From: Salinicola halimionae
GTDB taxonomy: Bacteria > Pseudomonadota > Gammaproteobacteria > Pseudomonadales > Halomonadaceae
Assembly: GCF_003206065.1 (NCBI RefSeq)
Contig: NZ_PZJQ01000002.1
Location: 368,660 to 432,659, forward strand
Reading direction: 5' to 3'
DNA: 64,000 bases
Of this stretch, positions 35,742 to 45,116 are shown one piece after another. Made by a program: the position numbers and the translations under genes. A model generated the notes under the pieces. The model was not told where the DNA came from. It did not search any database and saw only the letters and a program-made list of their open reading frames with translations. Each line of letters begins with the position of its first letter. The first letter of the stretch is position 1.

Positions 35742-36569
35742 TTAATGGCAGATAGCTTCGCACGGCGTGCCGTTGTTGTCGCCATCGAGTCTACCGTTCC
35801 CGTACTGAGTGAGGTGGTAGCGTGCTTCAGCGCAGGAGCGCATCTGCCCGTAGATCTTTCGAGTCGAGCAATTGAACCCACTGTCGTTCTGTGGTTTGAA
35901 CGGATCCCTTCGTGGCGCGTTGGCGATCTCGGTGATAGGGCTTGATCCGCCGTCGACATAGCGGTTACCACTGTCCTGGATCGCTCTTCGCCACGCTTGG
36001 AAAAGCTGTTGCTGCTGTCGACTGATCTGGATACCGTACGTGTCGCGCATGTACCAGTAGATCCGGGCGATGTCTCCGCGGACATTCGCCGGCGGCTGAA
36101 AAGTACGTTCAGGGAAATCGACTTTCGCCTGGCACTGGCCGTACTGGTAAGCGTCCGCCCTCACAGCCATTCCGTAGCGCATATTCGAGCGATCACCGTT
36201 CACTTCGCCGACCGACGGTACTAGGTTTTGGAGATTCGCCTCGCCCTGCCGGAACACCGGGTCGTTCGCGCGACAGCTTCGACGCCCTCCATCCTGCCAG
36301 CACTGACGCTGCCGTCCGAAATCGTAGGCCGGCATGACATGTTCCCACTCGATACGAGCGGCACGTTTCGGCTGTTTGCGAATCTAGTAACCGCAGCTCG
36401 CGAGATCCGGCCGCGCCTCGAAATCGAACGAGCAGCCGCAGTAGAATGTCTGGTCCTGATCGTAGTAGACCTGGGCTACGGCTATTCGCTTGGCGGCGGA
36501 GAAGGACGTGGGTGGCGCAGCGACGGCGGGCAGGGCGATAAGTGCCAGAAGGACAGAGCAAATACGCAT
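35742..36569 (-). pseudogene. EndA/NucM-type endonuclease I with one amber stop
   Basis: The frame starts MRICSVLLALIALPAVAAPP (signal peptide) at 36569 and proceeds to DFEARPDLASCGY. It meets TAG at 36384-36386 and continues in the same frame as IRKQPKRAARIEWEHVMPAY. EWEHVMPA is the catalytic His motif of endonuclease I, and NLVPSVGEVNGDRSN-type NLVPSVGEVNGDR and KVDFPERTF follow. The C-terminus ends in an excalibur-like motif, with DGDNNGTPCEAICH at the end. Apart from the single nonsense codon the gene looks intact (275 codons), so loss is recent or the codon is a sequencing error or suppressed. Confidence 0.85.
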
Positions 36570-36811
36570 ATTGGCTCCCCAGTTTCAGCATGCGCGAGTT
36601 GTAGGGGCTCAGGCGTGCGCCTTCGCCTCGCCCTGAAGCCCCGTAACCCAACAACGTCGAGCGTGTCCTTGCCTCAGTGCTGTGCATGTCTAGCACCAGA
36701 TGAACTGTTGTAAAAGGCTCCTAGCCGCCAACAGACCAACGGGTGCATCGTATCTACAGCTAACTATGCAGTCTTATTAATATCGTGAACGACTGCTTCT
36801 CAACTTCTCTG

Positions 36812-39115
36812 TTAACTATTAGAGAACAAATCGTCTGTCGCAGCCGTGGCTTCGCGGACATTTTTCAAGCCAAGCTCGAAATAGTTTCTATCCAGTTCGA
36901 ACATTATCGCGCCCATGCCTCTTTGCGCGGCGGCGCAGGCAGTTGTCATACTGCCAGCATACGGATCAACGGCGATAGCACCTTTTGGTAGGGTCTCGAG
37001 CAAAAGTTGCGGGATCTCCGGAGGGAAGGGTGCGGTATGCCCATGAGTGTTCTTGCCACGCACCATTTTAAAGACGGGGCGCTGCTTCAAAATCTGTACT
37101 GATGGCAGCTTGGCCTCCCTTCCTGGCTTGCGAAATACAAGGCAGTGTTCCCAGCAGTTAAACGGAAGCTGGTAATATGGTGACGTGTTGCCTCCATTGA
37201 AATTACGCTTGCCTTCGATGTCGCCCTTGAACCAAATCACGTTGCCCGCGATTTTGAAACCTGCCTTCTCGAACAAATGGATTATATAAGCGCCCAATAT
37301 CATGCGTTTTTTGCCCATAGCTGAAAAGGCGACGATATTTTCGTTGTCGAAGTAATCGAAGATGTTATAGATAAATAGGCTACCTGGTTTCAGTGCGTTG
37401 AAGACCGCCCGTGCAGCGTTGTACATATCGTAAAGGTAACAATAGATGTTCGGCCACTGCGAATATTCGCGTGCGTTAAAATATGGCGGTGATGTGACAG
37501 CCCCATCTATGCTCTCTGGGGCTAGAGTATTCAGACCACTTTCACAGTGGCCGTTCACAAGGCGTATGCCCGACTCTAAGCGTTGCTCTGTCGGTACAGG
37601 GAAGATTACGGGTTGGGGGCGCTCCAGTGCAAAGCGCTTGAAAAAAGCGCTGTCAAAGAAACGACCGCGAATACCCTTATCCGCCTCCCACACCCCGAAG
37701 GGTTCATATGCAACCTCGCGGCCAAGATAGCTGTTTGGTTCACCTTTCTCATGGCCCATGACCACTATGCGATCTTTGTGCAAGCTAAACTGGCGGACGA
37801 GCATATCCATGACTTCGTCATTACTAACATCAAAGAGCACGTCATTGCGCCAACGCCTTCGAATTTCTTGCGGGATCTGATCTTCTGCTGACGCAATAGC
37901 TTCCTGTTTTATGATCGATGCCAAAGAGTAGCGGTTACCACGACCATAGGCGCTGCGCTCAGGACAAATTAGATTCTGACACTCCCAACTTCTAACGCCT
38001 ACGGTGGGGTATGAATTTCCGCCAACCTTGTGCGAACGACATGCTGGGCAAGGTATCACCCGCTCATCGCGTTCATTTTTTTCGAATAAGAGCAGGATGT
38101 CGTAAGGTTGATCGGTCGTGCCCTGTTCGGCAGCGTGTGAAAGAATAAAACAGTCTTTAAAAAAAAACCCCTCATTCACAAGATCAAAGCGTGCTGCTTC
38201 AGAGGAGAGCGCTGAGCCAATATAATTTTTGGTGGTCTCGCGGATGATGTTGGGTCGAAAATATCCCTTTGATAACGCAATTTCACGGTGCTTTTCAGCA
38301 TAGAGTACAATGTCAGAAAATAAGCGCCATTGAATGTCTTCGCCGCCAGGCGCTGCCCGCAAACGCAGCGCAAAATAGCAGTGATTAGCTAGGCGGTCAT
38401 AGCTGTCACGAATGCCTGTCAGGATTAGATCTGATAGCTCCTGTTCGGCCAGCTCTGCGTAGGCGTCGATATCGACATCCTGGTAGATCAGAGCACACTC
38501 GCGGTGTAGCTGCTGGTAATGATGAGTGCGAAGGTGGTCAAAGAAATTGGCATGGTATTCTTGGCGCGCGTCCTCATTAAAGATTTTATGCATTACGCCA
38601 TCTTCAAAAGCGCGGAACACGAAGCCGCCAAATAACGTACGCTGAATGAGACTTTTCTTTTCTTCTAGAGCACATTCCCGCGCGTCACTACGGTTTACAT
38701 AGCCTGAGTTAAGGAGGTCGTGCAATCCCTCTACTGTCTCATCATTTGTAATTGGCTTGAAGGCCTCTCGCAAGGAGTTATCGATGCCTTTCGCCTCGCA
38801 CCAAGCCGCGAAAGCCTCATGGCGCGTATGGTCGAAGAGCGCTGAAAGCGTGCTCTTATCGCGGTAGTTGAGGAAGTGCCGTTGCTTAGCCGCAAGGTCA
38901 ATGAACGCCTTGACACGTTGTTTGTTCAGTCCAAGCCGACTGTTGATCAGGGCATAGAGTTCCCGGTTGCGCTCCGGCGCGGCACGCAATGACCTTTCGC
39001 CAGCTTCCCGCGTCGCGCTTTCGACCGAAATCATGAGATCGTGTGGGCACTCGAATCGAAGCCCTAGCAAGTCGTTGAACTCGTTCAGCAATTTGGTAGA
39101 TAGCGTTTTTTCCAT
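36812..39115 (-). CDS. DNA methyltransferase of a type II restriction-modification locus
   Basis: A 767-residue protein. The C-terminal third is a beta-class amino methyltransferase: TSPPYFNAREY (motif IV, SPPY, near residue 543) comes before VDPYAGSMTTACAAAQRGMG (motif I/FxG-type). SPPY suggests N4-cytosine or N6-adenine methylation. Residues about 370-405 form a four-Cys zinc site (CPAC, then CQNLIC). The N-terminal 350 residues have no recognised fold and may be specificity or a regulatory region. I prefer the ATG at 39115, because the alternative at 39154 lies inside the operator palindrome. It is divergent from a controller and HNH nuclease gene. Confidence 0.88.
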   Translation of the reverse strand: MEKTLSTKLLNEFNDLLGLRFECPHDLMISVESATREAGERSLRAAPERNRELYALINSRLGLNKQRVKAFIDLAAKQRHFLNYRDKSTLSALFDHTRHEAFAAWCEAKGIDNSLREAFKPITNDETVEGLHDLLNSGYVNRSDARECALEEKKSLIQRTLFGGFVFRAFEDGVMHKIFNEDARQEYHANFFDHLRTHHYQQLHRECALIYQDVDIDAYAELAEQELSDLILTGIRDSYDRLANHCYFALRLRAAPGGEDIQWRLFSDIVLYAEKHREIALSKGYFRPNIIRETTKNYIGSALSSEAARFDLVNEGFFFKDCFILSHAAEQGTTDQPYDILLLFEKNERDERVIPCPACRSHKVGGNSYPTVGVRSWECQNLICPERSAYGRGNRYSLASIIKQEAIASAEDQIPQEIRRRWRNDVLFDVSNDEVMDMLVRQFSLHKDRIVVMGHEKGEPNSYLGREVAYEPFGVWEADKGIRGRFFDSAFFKRFALERPQPVIFPVPTEQRLESGIRLVNGHCESGLNTLAPESIDGAVTSPPYFNAREYSQWPNIYCYLYDMYNAARAVFNALKPGSLFIYNIFDYFDNENIVAFSAMGKKRMILGAYIIHLFEKAGFKIAGNVIWFKGDIEGKRNFNGGNTSPYYQLPFNCWEHCLVFRKPGREAKLPSVQILKQRPVFKMVRGKNTHGHTAPFPPEIPQLLLETLPKGAIAVDPYAGSMTTACAAAQRGMGAIMFELDRNYFELGLKNVREATAATDDLFSNS

Positions 39116-39136
39116 CCCAGCTCTCTTTCGCGCGTA

Positions 39137-39157
39137 AATATGCGATTTTGGCATATT
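39137..39157. promoter_or_regulatory. Candidate C-protein operator
   Basis: AATATGC at 39137-39143 and GCATATT at 39151-39157 form perfect 7-bp arms around 7 bp. The element lies between the divergent methyltransferase and controller genes. This is where restriction-modification controller proteins bind to time nuclease expression. Confidence 0.6.
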
Positions 39158-39201
39158 CTGACGTGTCTTTTACGGTTCTGCAAGCTTAAAGAGGCGAGCA
39201 G

Positions 39202-39456
39202 ATGAAAACAATCCATTATGAAAGCTATAAGGCAGCTCAACTACTGTTGATTCAATTAAGAAAGAATAGTGGATTAACACAAGCAGAATTGGCTGAGATT
39301 ATTGGCGTTGACCAATCATTCATCAGTAAAATAGAACGCGGCGAACGGCGTCTTGACATAGTTGAGTTCTTGTTTTACTGCAAGCCCCTACAAGTTTCGC
39401 CCTCAGAAACGATTGAGATTTTGCGACAGAAAGTGGGAGTTGATAGCTTTGTATAG
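39202..39456 (+). CDS. XRE-family controller (C protein-like)
   Basis: An 84-residue HTH protein: LRKNSGLTQAELAEIIGVDQ, then SFISKIERGERRLDIVEF. This is the size and type of C proteins that delay restriction enzyme expression until methylation is complete. AGAGGCGAGCAG precedes the ATG. It overlaps the nuclease reading frame by about 8 bp and is divergent from the methyltransferase gene. Confidence 0.88.
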   Translation: MKTIHYESYKAAQLLLIQLRKNSGLTQAELAEIIGVDQSFISKIERGERRLDIVEFLFYCKPLQVSPSETIEILRQKVGVDSFV

Positions 39457-40591
39457 CAACTCTCCAGAAGATCCACATTTTGTGGATGAAGCGACGCCGC
39501 TAGATGCCACTGTCGATATCGCGCCCGAAACAGGATTCGGACTTCACGACGGCTCATGGTCGGAAGATCAATGGCGGGAATTGATCGTATCGTTCGTTGA
39601 AAACGATTTGGCGAGCTGGCGAGAACTGGCCGCGCTAATCCTCGGGCATCTTAACCCGTCGCAGACTGGAACGAGCCTCGCCTCTTCTGAAGGTTTCAAG
39701 CGGCGCTACGGGAAGGGTAATACCATGCGCATTGTCATGGATTGGGCGTATGCCCAGACAGGACGATGCGAGGATTGCGACAGTCGTCTTGAGTTGCAAG
39801 CCGATCATGTAGAAGGCCGTGAGCTTTTCGATGACCCGCTGGAAGCCGACTACATCGAGAATATGACACTACGTTGTAGGCGCTGCAATGTAGTACGAAG
39901 ACCATCGCACGAGCTTGGAGGTCAAACCTTTTTGACGGCGGAATCCGCGCTCATGTGGATTTTGCTGGTTATTAAGCCGCGTACTTTCCTTGATTTCGTG
40001 CGTCTATGTCGTATCTATGGAATGACAATGGCTGATGTTCGGATGCAGGAAGCCTGGGCGATGGCGCACTGGCTTTCACGCAATGATCCGCCTTTGTATG
40101 GCATCGAGGATGATGAAAACACGTCCTACGATTTGCTCCAGTGGCCGACAGGCACGATCACTCGAACAGATTCGGGAGCAGCTATCCCTGATCACGCGGA
40201 GAGGCTTTATCAAAACGTGCGCGGCGATCACAGCTTTGCATTCCTCGTCATTGGAGAAGATAAACGAAAAAAGTTGTTCAACTATCCGGTAAGCTGGATT
40301 GCTTTTTCCACGTACGATCTCGGGGAAATGCCGCCCTATGCGCTGGCCGTGCGCTACACCCCGCCTGACAGAAAGAATGGCCGGGCGCAAAGGGTTACGC
40401 CTATGCCGCCTGCGAGCCTTGAAATGGTTTCGCATGCGATGGTTGCGCCTAACGAAAAAATCATGCTGGAGCGTACGGACAGTCTTCTTGTCGGCGACAG
40501 AACGGCAGTGCCGGTGGTAAATCATAATGGCAAGCTGCTTCCCGCAAAACTCCAAACATACGATCTGCGGGTCGTAGTAGAGCGTATATGA
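39449..40591 (+). CDS. HNH restriction endonuclease
   Basis: A nuclease of about 380 residues. CEDCDSRLELQADHVEGREL, followed by NMTLRCRRCNVVRRP, is a zinc-stabilised HNH motif with two CxxC pairs and the catalytic DH. The remaining residues show no family I know. No ATG lies near the 5' end. The TTG at 39449, 9 bp after GGGAG, fits a start that overlaps the controller stop (tag at 39454). TTG at 39440 is an alternative. Gene order methyltransferase / controller-nuclease matches compact type II systems. Target sequence unknown. Confidence 0.85.
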   Translation: MYSNSPEDPHFVDEATPLDATVDIAPETGFGLHDGSWSEDQWRELIVSFVENDLASWRELAALILGHLNPSQTGTSLASSEGFKRRYGKGNTMRIVMDWAYAQTGRCEDCDSRLELQADHVEGRELFDDPLEADYIENMTLRCRRCNVVRRPSHELGGQTFLTAESALMWILLVIKPRTFLDFVRLCRIYGMTMADVRMQEAWAMAHWLSRNDPPLYGIEDDENTSYDLLQWPTGTITRTDSGAAIPDHAERLYQNVRGDHSFAFLVIGEDKRKKLFNYPVSWIAFSTYDLGEMPPYALAVRYTPPDRKNGRAQRVTPMPPASLEMVSHAMVAPNEKIMLERTDSLLVGDRTAVPVVNHNGKLLPAKLQTYDLRVVVERI

Positions 40592-40865
40592 AGGAGCACA
40601 ATGATGGGTGTCTAGGATATCTAGGTTGATTAAGCGTTCTTTGGACGAGCCAATAGTTGGGGCGCCGCCTGCATGTGTATCGCGGCGCCGCGGGTGGGTT
40701 GGGCGTCCATCGTGGCTGGCTGTGATTCGCTAAAAGAGCATTGAGATGGAGTAGGTTTGCTGCGCTTATCAAGGGCCTTCGACGACGCCCTCCACCAGAG
40801 AGGCGTGCGTCAGCGACTATTTTGTGCGGCACCGCAGCTATCGAGGGACCTACAGCGGGTGCTGC

Positions 40866-41078
40866 TCAGTTGCTGAACTTGGAGAGGACCTCCGTCTTGA
40901 AGTCGATTTCGACGCCTGCGTCGTCCCACAGCGCCGATTCCCCGGAGACATGGTCTTCGAGGAACTCTCTAGCTTCACGGATAGCGGCCGCTTGGCTGGT
41001 AGCATCTAGGACTTCTTCGCGCTGGACCGGCTTGTCAGAGTCGGACAAATCCTCGTAACCGAGGGTGTACTGGGTCAT
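40866..41078 (-). CDS. Small acidic hypothetical protein
   Basis: A 70-residue acidic protein (TQYTLGYEDLSDSDKP at the start, a helix-forming AAAIREAREFLEDHV in the middle). TTGGAGCC precedes the ATG, in keeping with translation. I recognise no family. It lies between the restriction locus and phage/IS debris. The 273 bp before it (40592-40865) shows nothing I can support. Confidence 0.5.
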   Translation of the reverse strand: MTQYTLGYEDLSDSDKPVQREEVLDATSQAAAIREAREFLEDHVSGESALWDDAGVEIDFKTEVLSKFSN

Positions 41079-41159
41079 GGTGTGGCTCCAAGTCGTGTCA
41101 CCAGCCGCTTAAGCAGTGGTGACGAGTAGTAGGAGTGGTATATCAGTAGAACAGTCTGC

Positions 41160-41510
41160 CGCACTGTTGATTTCAGCACAGTTAAACTTTCTATTCCCAT
41201 AGTCGAGATGCCGGTGCAGCCAGCAGGCGAAGAACACTGCGAGCTTCGGGTTCGCCCATGTTTCGAGAGTCCCACTATCCCGGATCGGCTGAATTGGGGT
41301 AGTCTCACTGATCGTGGGTTTAGCGCATCCACGTACTCCAGAGTCTCCGGTGACTTTATGAAGGAGTCCAGTCGCTTGTCAAAGGCTGCGGCCGCCTTTG
41401 TCTGTCATATTGAAGTAGCCGTCCACACGGAAGGAGAGGGTCTTGCCTTCCCACTCGCGGGTGATGAGCGCAGTGCTGGTCCTAAGCGATCTGCTACCTA
41501 TTCAGCCTCG
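41160..41510 (-). pseudogene. KilA-N domain phage protein remnant, cut by the IS element
   Basis: Read from the IS edge leftwards: LITREWEGKTLSFRVDGYFN, a one-base frame break, then TKAAAAFDKRLDSFIKSPET, another break, then ETWANPKLAVFFACWLHR. This is the KilA-N fold of phage antirepressors (FR-DGY-NAT, then KR-D-F, then WVHP-LA-FARWL) in the right order. No start codon remains, because the IS3-like element ends at 41511 just where the N-terminus should begin. Two frameshifts show further decay. Confidence 0.75.
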
Positions 41511-41549
41511 TGAAACGCCCCGGGCATCGCAGAGGCCCGTTGGTTTGAG

Positions 41550-42425
41550 TCACGCTGCCATAGCGGCCTGACTGTTGAGTTGTCGGTGGTAGTTTGCCTC
41601 AGCTTCTGCCGGCGGGATATACCCTAGTGGCTCCATCAGCCGTGGTAATTGAACCAAGACACCCATTCCAGCGTAGCTAGCGCAACAGATTTCATGGATT
41701 TCCAGGGGCCGCGCCGGTGAATCAATTCTGCTTTGTATAGACCGTTGATGGTCTCAGCGAGGGCGTTGTCGTAACTGTCAGCCCTGGCTGCCTACCGATA
41801 AATCGATGCCGGCCTCGGCCATGCGTTCCGTGTAGCGGATCGGCACATACTGCGAGCCGATGGGCTGGGCCGACAGGCGTAGAGTGCTTGCTCCAGTGCA
41901 CCGAGCACGAAGTCTGTGTTCATCGTGTGGCTGACGCGCCAACCCACGATACAGCGCGCGAAAACATCGACATCGAAGGCCACATACAACCAGTCCTGCC
42001 AGGTGAAAACGTAGGTAAAGTCCGATACCCAGAGCTGGTCCGGACGGCCAGCGACAAACTGCCGATTGACCCGATTCAGCGGGCATGGCACCGATTGATC
42101 CGGTACGGTGGTACGCATCGTCTTGCCGCGACGGGCACCTTGGAGGCCCAGAAATCTCATGAACCATTCCACGGTACAGCGGGCCACAGGGATGGCTTCC
42201 CGGTTCATCTGCTTCCAGACTTAATCGGCGCCATAGACTTTGAGGTTGTCATCCCAGACACGCTCAATGTGCGGAATCAAAACCTCGTCGTGCTTGGCCT
42301 GGTCACTGCGTAGTTCCGGATTGCACTGCCGGGCCGCATGACGCCGGTAGGCCGACGGGCAACCTGCAATACGCTGCAGATCGGCTCGACCCCGTAGGTA
42401 TCCCGGTGCTGATCAATGTAGGTAT
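41550..42425 (-). pseudogene. IS3-family orfB (DDE transposase), disrupted
   Basis: Recognisable blocks are HIDQHRDTYGVEPIC (HTH_21-like), an internal stop in VYGAD*VWKQMNRE, then DQLWVSDFTYVFTW with the first catalytic Asp. FDVDVFARCIVGWR holds the second, and LMEPLGYIPPAEAEANYH marks the end. At least one nonsense codon and two frameshifts lie between them. Confidence 0.85.
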
Positions 42426-42749
42426 TTATGACTTCAGCTTGCGATCGAGCTCCGCTTGGGCGAAAAAAGCACTGGCCGTGCGTAAGATGTCATTGGCGCG
42501 CCGCAATTCCTTGTTCTCGCGCTCCGGATCCTTCATGCGTTGTGCTTCGGCGATGGTTGTACCGGGGACGTTCACCAACATTGCCTTCGACACGCTTGAC
42601 CCATTCCAGCTACGTCTGTGGCACGCAACCAATCTTGGGGCGATAGACTCCACAGCTGCCCACAGCGACGGGTATTCGCCACGGTACTCCTGCACCAGCC
42701 GCACCGCACGCTCTTTAACCTCAGGGGAAAACTTGGTTGACTTGTTCAT
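42426..42749 (-). pseudogene. IS3-family orfA, damaged in the middle
   Basis: The ATG at 42749 starts [20 protein letters not shown], the usual HTH beginning of IS3 OrfA. The end, [19 protein letters not shown], is the conserved leucine-zipper region. Between them the expected KWVKR-type segment appears in another frame ([13 protein letters not shown]), so compensating indels have scrambled the centre. Confidence 0.8.
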
Positions 42750-43097
42750 GGCCCATTCTCTCAGATGCTGGAGCCTCCTCAAAACCCGGGGCGGTTCATA
42801 CCTGGTTGCGGTTTGGTTGCTGATTGAACGCTACTCAGGTTCATAATGCGATGTATGGAAAATTTTAAGTAGCCGAATTTGCTTGGAAATCGCATGGCAG
42901 GCGCGGTCCGATTTTACCTATTCGCTGCACTCATAAATCCTCTGTAGGCGATCGCTGACCCGACGTATCGGATTATCCGCACTCAAGCGCCGCGGTTCAC
43001 GGCCGATACGAACTATGTCACACGCGAAACGTCCTTGTGTGACACCTCGATAGAGATGTTCACTCGGCCCACTTGGTTGGTTTTTTTCAGAGGTCCT

Positions 43098-43523
43098 ATG
43101 ACTGATCAGCAGCAGTATGAATTAGCTTTGGTGGCGCTGAAGTCTGGTTATGTCCTGGTATTCGACATAAAAGATGGAATGGAGGCTGAGCAAGACGACG
43201 AGTTCTTTTACAGCGATGCTGCTTTTGTTGCGTGCCGTGACATTCTCTTTGAGGCATATTGCGATACGGAAAACGACGAGGACCCTGAGGGGCGTACCTA
43301 TCGCCAGCTAGAGAGCCCCGAGGACCTGTCGGAAAACTTTCGAGAGGATGCCAACAATTATTGGTGCTTCCTTGTTCCGAATATCAATCCCGAAACTACA
43401 GATATGCCCGCGCTATTGGAATTCTGTCGCCAATATTGCTTTTTCCCACCAGAGACGATCATTGAGAACGGCAAGGTGATCGATACTCGGGAGCGAATCG
43501 ATGCTCCGTTTCTGAATCTTTGA
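43098..43523 (+). CDS. Highly acidic hypothetical protein
   Basis: A 141-residue protein with 32 Asp/Glu and 10 Lys/Arg, a net charge near -22. AGAGG lies before the ATG at 43098. I recognise no family. The charge and size resemble DNA-mimic inhibitors (anti-restriction or anti-defence proteins), but acidic immunity proteins and general acidic proteins look alike. Its stop lies within 10 bp of a copy of the yicC-type core sequence and of the truncated end of a second umuC. Confidence 0.55.
   Translation: MTDQQQYELALVALKSGYVLVFDIKDGMEAEQDDEFFYSDAAFVACRDILFEAYCDTENDEDPEGRTYRQLESPEDLSENFREDANNYWCFLVPNINPETTDMPALLEFCRQYCFFPPETIIENGKVIDTRERIDAPFLNL
43510..43519. other. Further copy of the yicC-like core sequence
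   Basis: TTCTGAATCT in the same orientation as 60990-61000 and 31157-31167. It falls exactly at a junction: the acidic gene ends here and the second umuC is cut off here. It may be a scar of integration or recombination between stacked elements. It could also be chance. Confidence 0.25.
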
Positions 43524-43529
43524 TTCTCT

Positions 43530-44415
43530 ACGTCGGCTTTCATGTAGCGATACCCGTCACGCCACAAGCGTTTCAGTGCGGCTTGGGCGGCGCCGACGAT
43601 CACGCGAGTGTCATTGCTGGAGTGGGGCAGTTGAACGACCAGGGCGGGGTGGTACTGCGCCAGGCCCTCCCGGTGCTTGTTCGTTTTCAGGTGCACCTGG
43701 ATCGCTCGCGCTACCGATCCCTGTTTGCGGAACTTCTCGGCGCCGCGGGCAGCGTGCGCACGAATTGCCTGGCGAACCTCATGCGGATCTGACGTCAGTC
43801 GGGCCGAAAGACCGGCTGGTCATGATGTTCTTCTTCGGCTGACCGTCGTCGTCGGTGTCGATACAGCTCTCGCGACGTGGCTCGTAAACCAGGCGCTCTT
43901 GGACGACTGAGAACCGCGCCCGTATCCGCTTTGGGTCAGCCTCACGTAGCTGCCACGCTGTCACGATAGGCGTTGGCCCAGCCGGCCGGAGACGCCCCAG
44001 AGGTCCGTCACCGGTGAGCCATCTAGGACTGCAAGGGTGTCGTCGCTATCCGGCTCCATAAGGCACACGCCGCCAAAGCTGGATCCTTCTTTGCCCGCCG
44101 GTTCGCCAACGTGTGGGAAGTGGATAGCCCAATGCTGACTGGTATTCCCGTGTCCCGCCGAACGACTCGGCGCATCTAGCTGCAATGCTTAATGAGCGAC
44201 TCCCGTCGGAAACCCTCAAACCAAAGGAACGATTCATCGAGTGAGCAGATCTCGACGTCTGGCGTGCACTCGCGCAGCGTGGCTGTCACGCGCCGGCTCA
44301 TGTCGCCGAAGAGCGTGTAATTCGACAGCACGGCAACCGGCCGGCCTTCCCAGTCGGGGCGGAACACGCGCTCGCAGCTAGCATAAAAGTTGTTGCAGTC
44401 TACCAGGCGTATCAT
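43530..44415 (-). pseudogene. Second umuC, truncated and decayed
   Basis: Begins MIRLVDCNNFYASCERVFRP at 44415 and gives SLDESFLWFEGF. After several frame changes it gives SGRLGQRLS-type text, IRARFSVVQERLVYE, IMTSRSFG and NKHREGLAQYHPALVVQL. The coding match stops at about 43,525 with GYRYMKADV, so the last 90 or so residues are missing. Segments such as the NNDGCV loop are also deleted. It cannot make polymerase V. Confidence 0.85.
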
Positions 44416-44436
44416 CACCGCCCCGACGCAACGAAT

Positions 44437-44855
44437 GGACATTATTCGTGACAACGCCCCAGCAGTGGCAATCACAACCGTTGAGCGAGATCGAGTGAAC
44501 TGCTCGTTGCCGGAGAGAGGTAGTGGCGCTTGCCGATCAGGCGTAACTGCTTGCACGTCAGCTCAACATCAACGGCCATAACGACCACGTCGCCGATCTG
44601 GGGCTCGAGTGAGCGATCGACGATCAACAAATTGCCGTCGTAGATTCCATGTCGCTCCATGCTTTGGCCCTTAGCCCTGCCCATAAACGTGGAGCTCGGG
44701 TGCGGGATCAGCAGCTCGGTCAGGTTGAGATCGCCCTGGGTATAGTCGTCAGCTGGGGAAGGGAGGCCCGCGCGGACATCGGCACCTGCCAGTGGGATCG
44801 GAACCGATGCCGCGACCATGTTGGCTTGACCCAATACATCGATGATCATGTTCAT
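44437..44855 (-). pseudogene. Second umuD, C-terminally broken
   Basis: The frame starts at 44855. Recognisable parts are LPSPADDYTQGDLNLTELLI with the cleavage region, FMGRAKGQSMERHGIYDGN with the catalytic Ser, and the Lys region altered to VDVELTCKQL, where the usual VKRL Lys shifts. The reading frame leaves the family after RHYLSP, and the expected WGVVTNNVHS ending lies in another frame. It overlaps the gene before it by ATGA. Confidence 0.8.
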
Positions 44856-45094
44856 GACGCCGCCTCTGCTTCTGCCGCGTTCCAGGAGATCAGCGCCTCG
44901 GCAACGCCGACGCGTGAGACCGAGACGTAATCCAGCTCCTCGAATTCGCCGAGAATCCGGCCCCACGCCATGGGGTTATCCCCGTCGAATCAATAAATCG
45001 TCAAAGCGAATTACTCGCGATCGCGGGCGACCTGCTGCTGAATACGGCGTGCCAACTGCTAGTACGAGGAAGTGGTTCTGAGTTGTAAGGACAT
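44852..45094 (-). pseudogene. SOS-controlled small gene with three in-frame stops
   Basis: From ATG at 45094 one frame reads MSLQLRTTSSY*, QLARRIQQQVARDRE*, FALTIY* and FDGDNPMAWGRILGEFEELD, continuing VSVSRVGVAEALISW to TGA at 44852. The text is continuous except for TAG, TAA and TGA codons, and the stop overlaps umuD. It looks like an 80-codon gene that once led the SOS operon. I do not recognise its family. Confidence 0.6.
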
Positions 45095-45116
45095 GACAGC
45101 GTGCTCCCTAAGAAAG

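Larger units (their letters stand above)
41511..42798 (-). mobile_element. IS3-family insertion sequence, degenerate (1,288 bp)
   Basis: Ends begin TGAAACGCCCCGGG on the plus strand and TGAACCGCCCCGGG on the minus strand: imperfect inverted repeats of about 26 bp. The 5'-TG...CA-3' ends, length, and orfA/orfB arrangement are those of the IS3 family. Flanking trinucleotides differ (TCG and TAC), so no target duplication is left, and one flank has probably been rearranged. Both reading frames are broken, so the element is not self-mobile. Confidence 0.85.

Noticed and set aside
41508..42801. Target-site duplication of the IS3-family element
   Set aside because: Left flank TCG and right flank TAC do not match.
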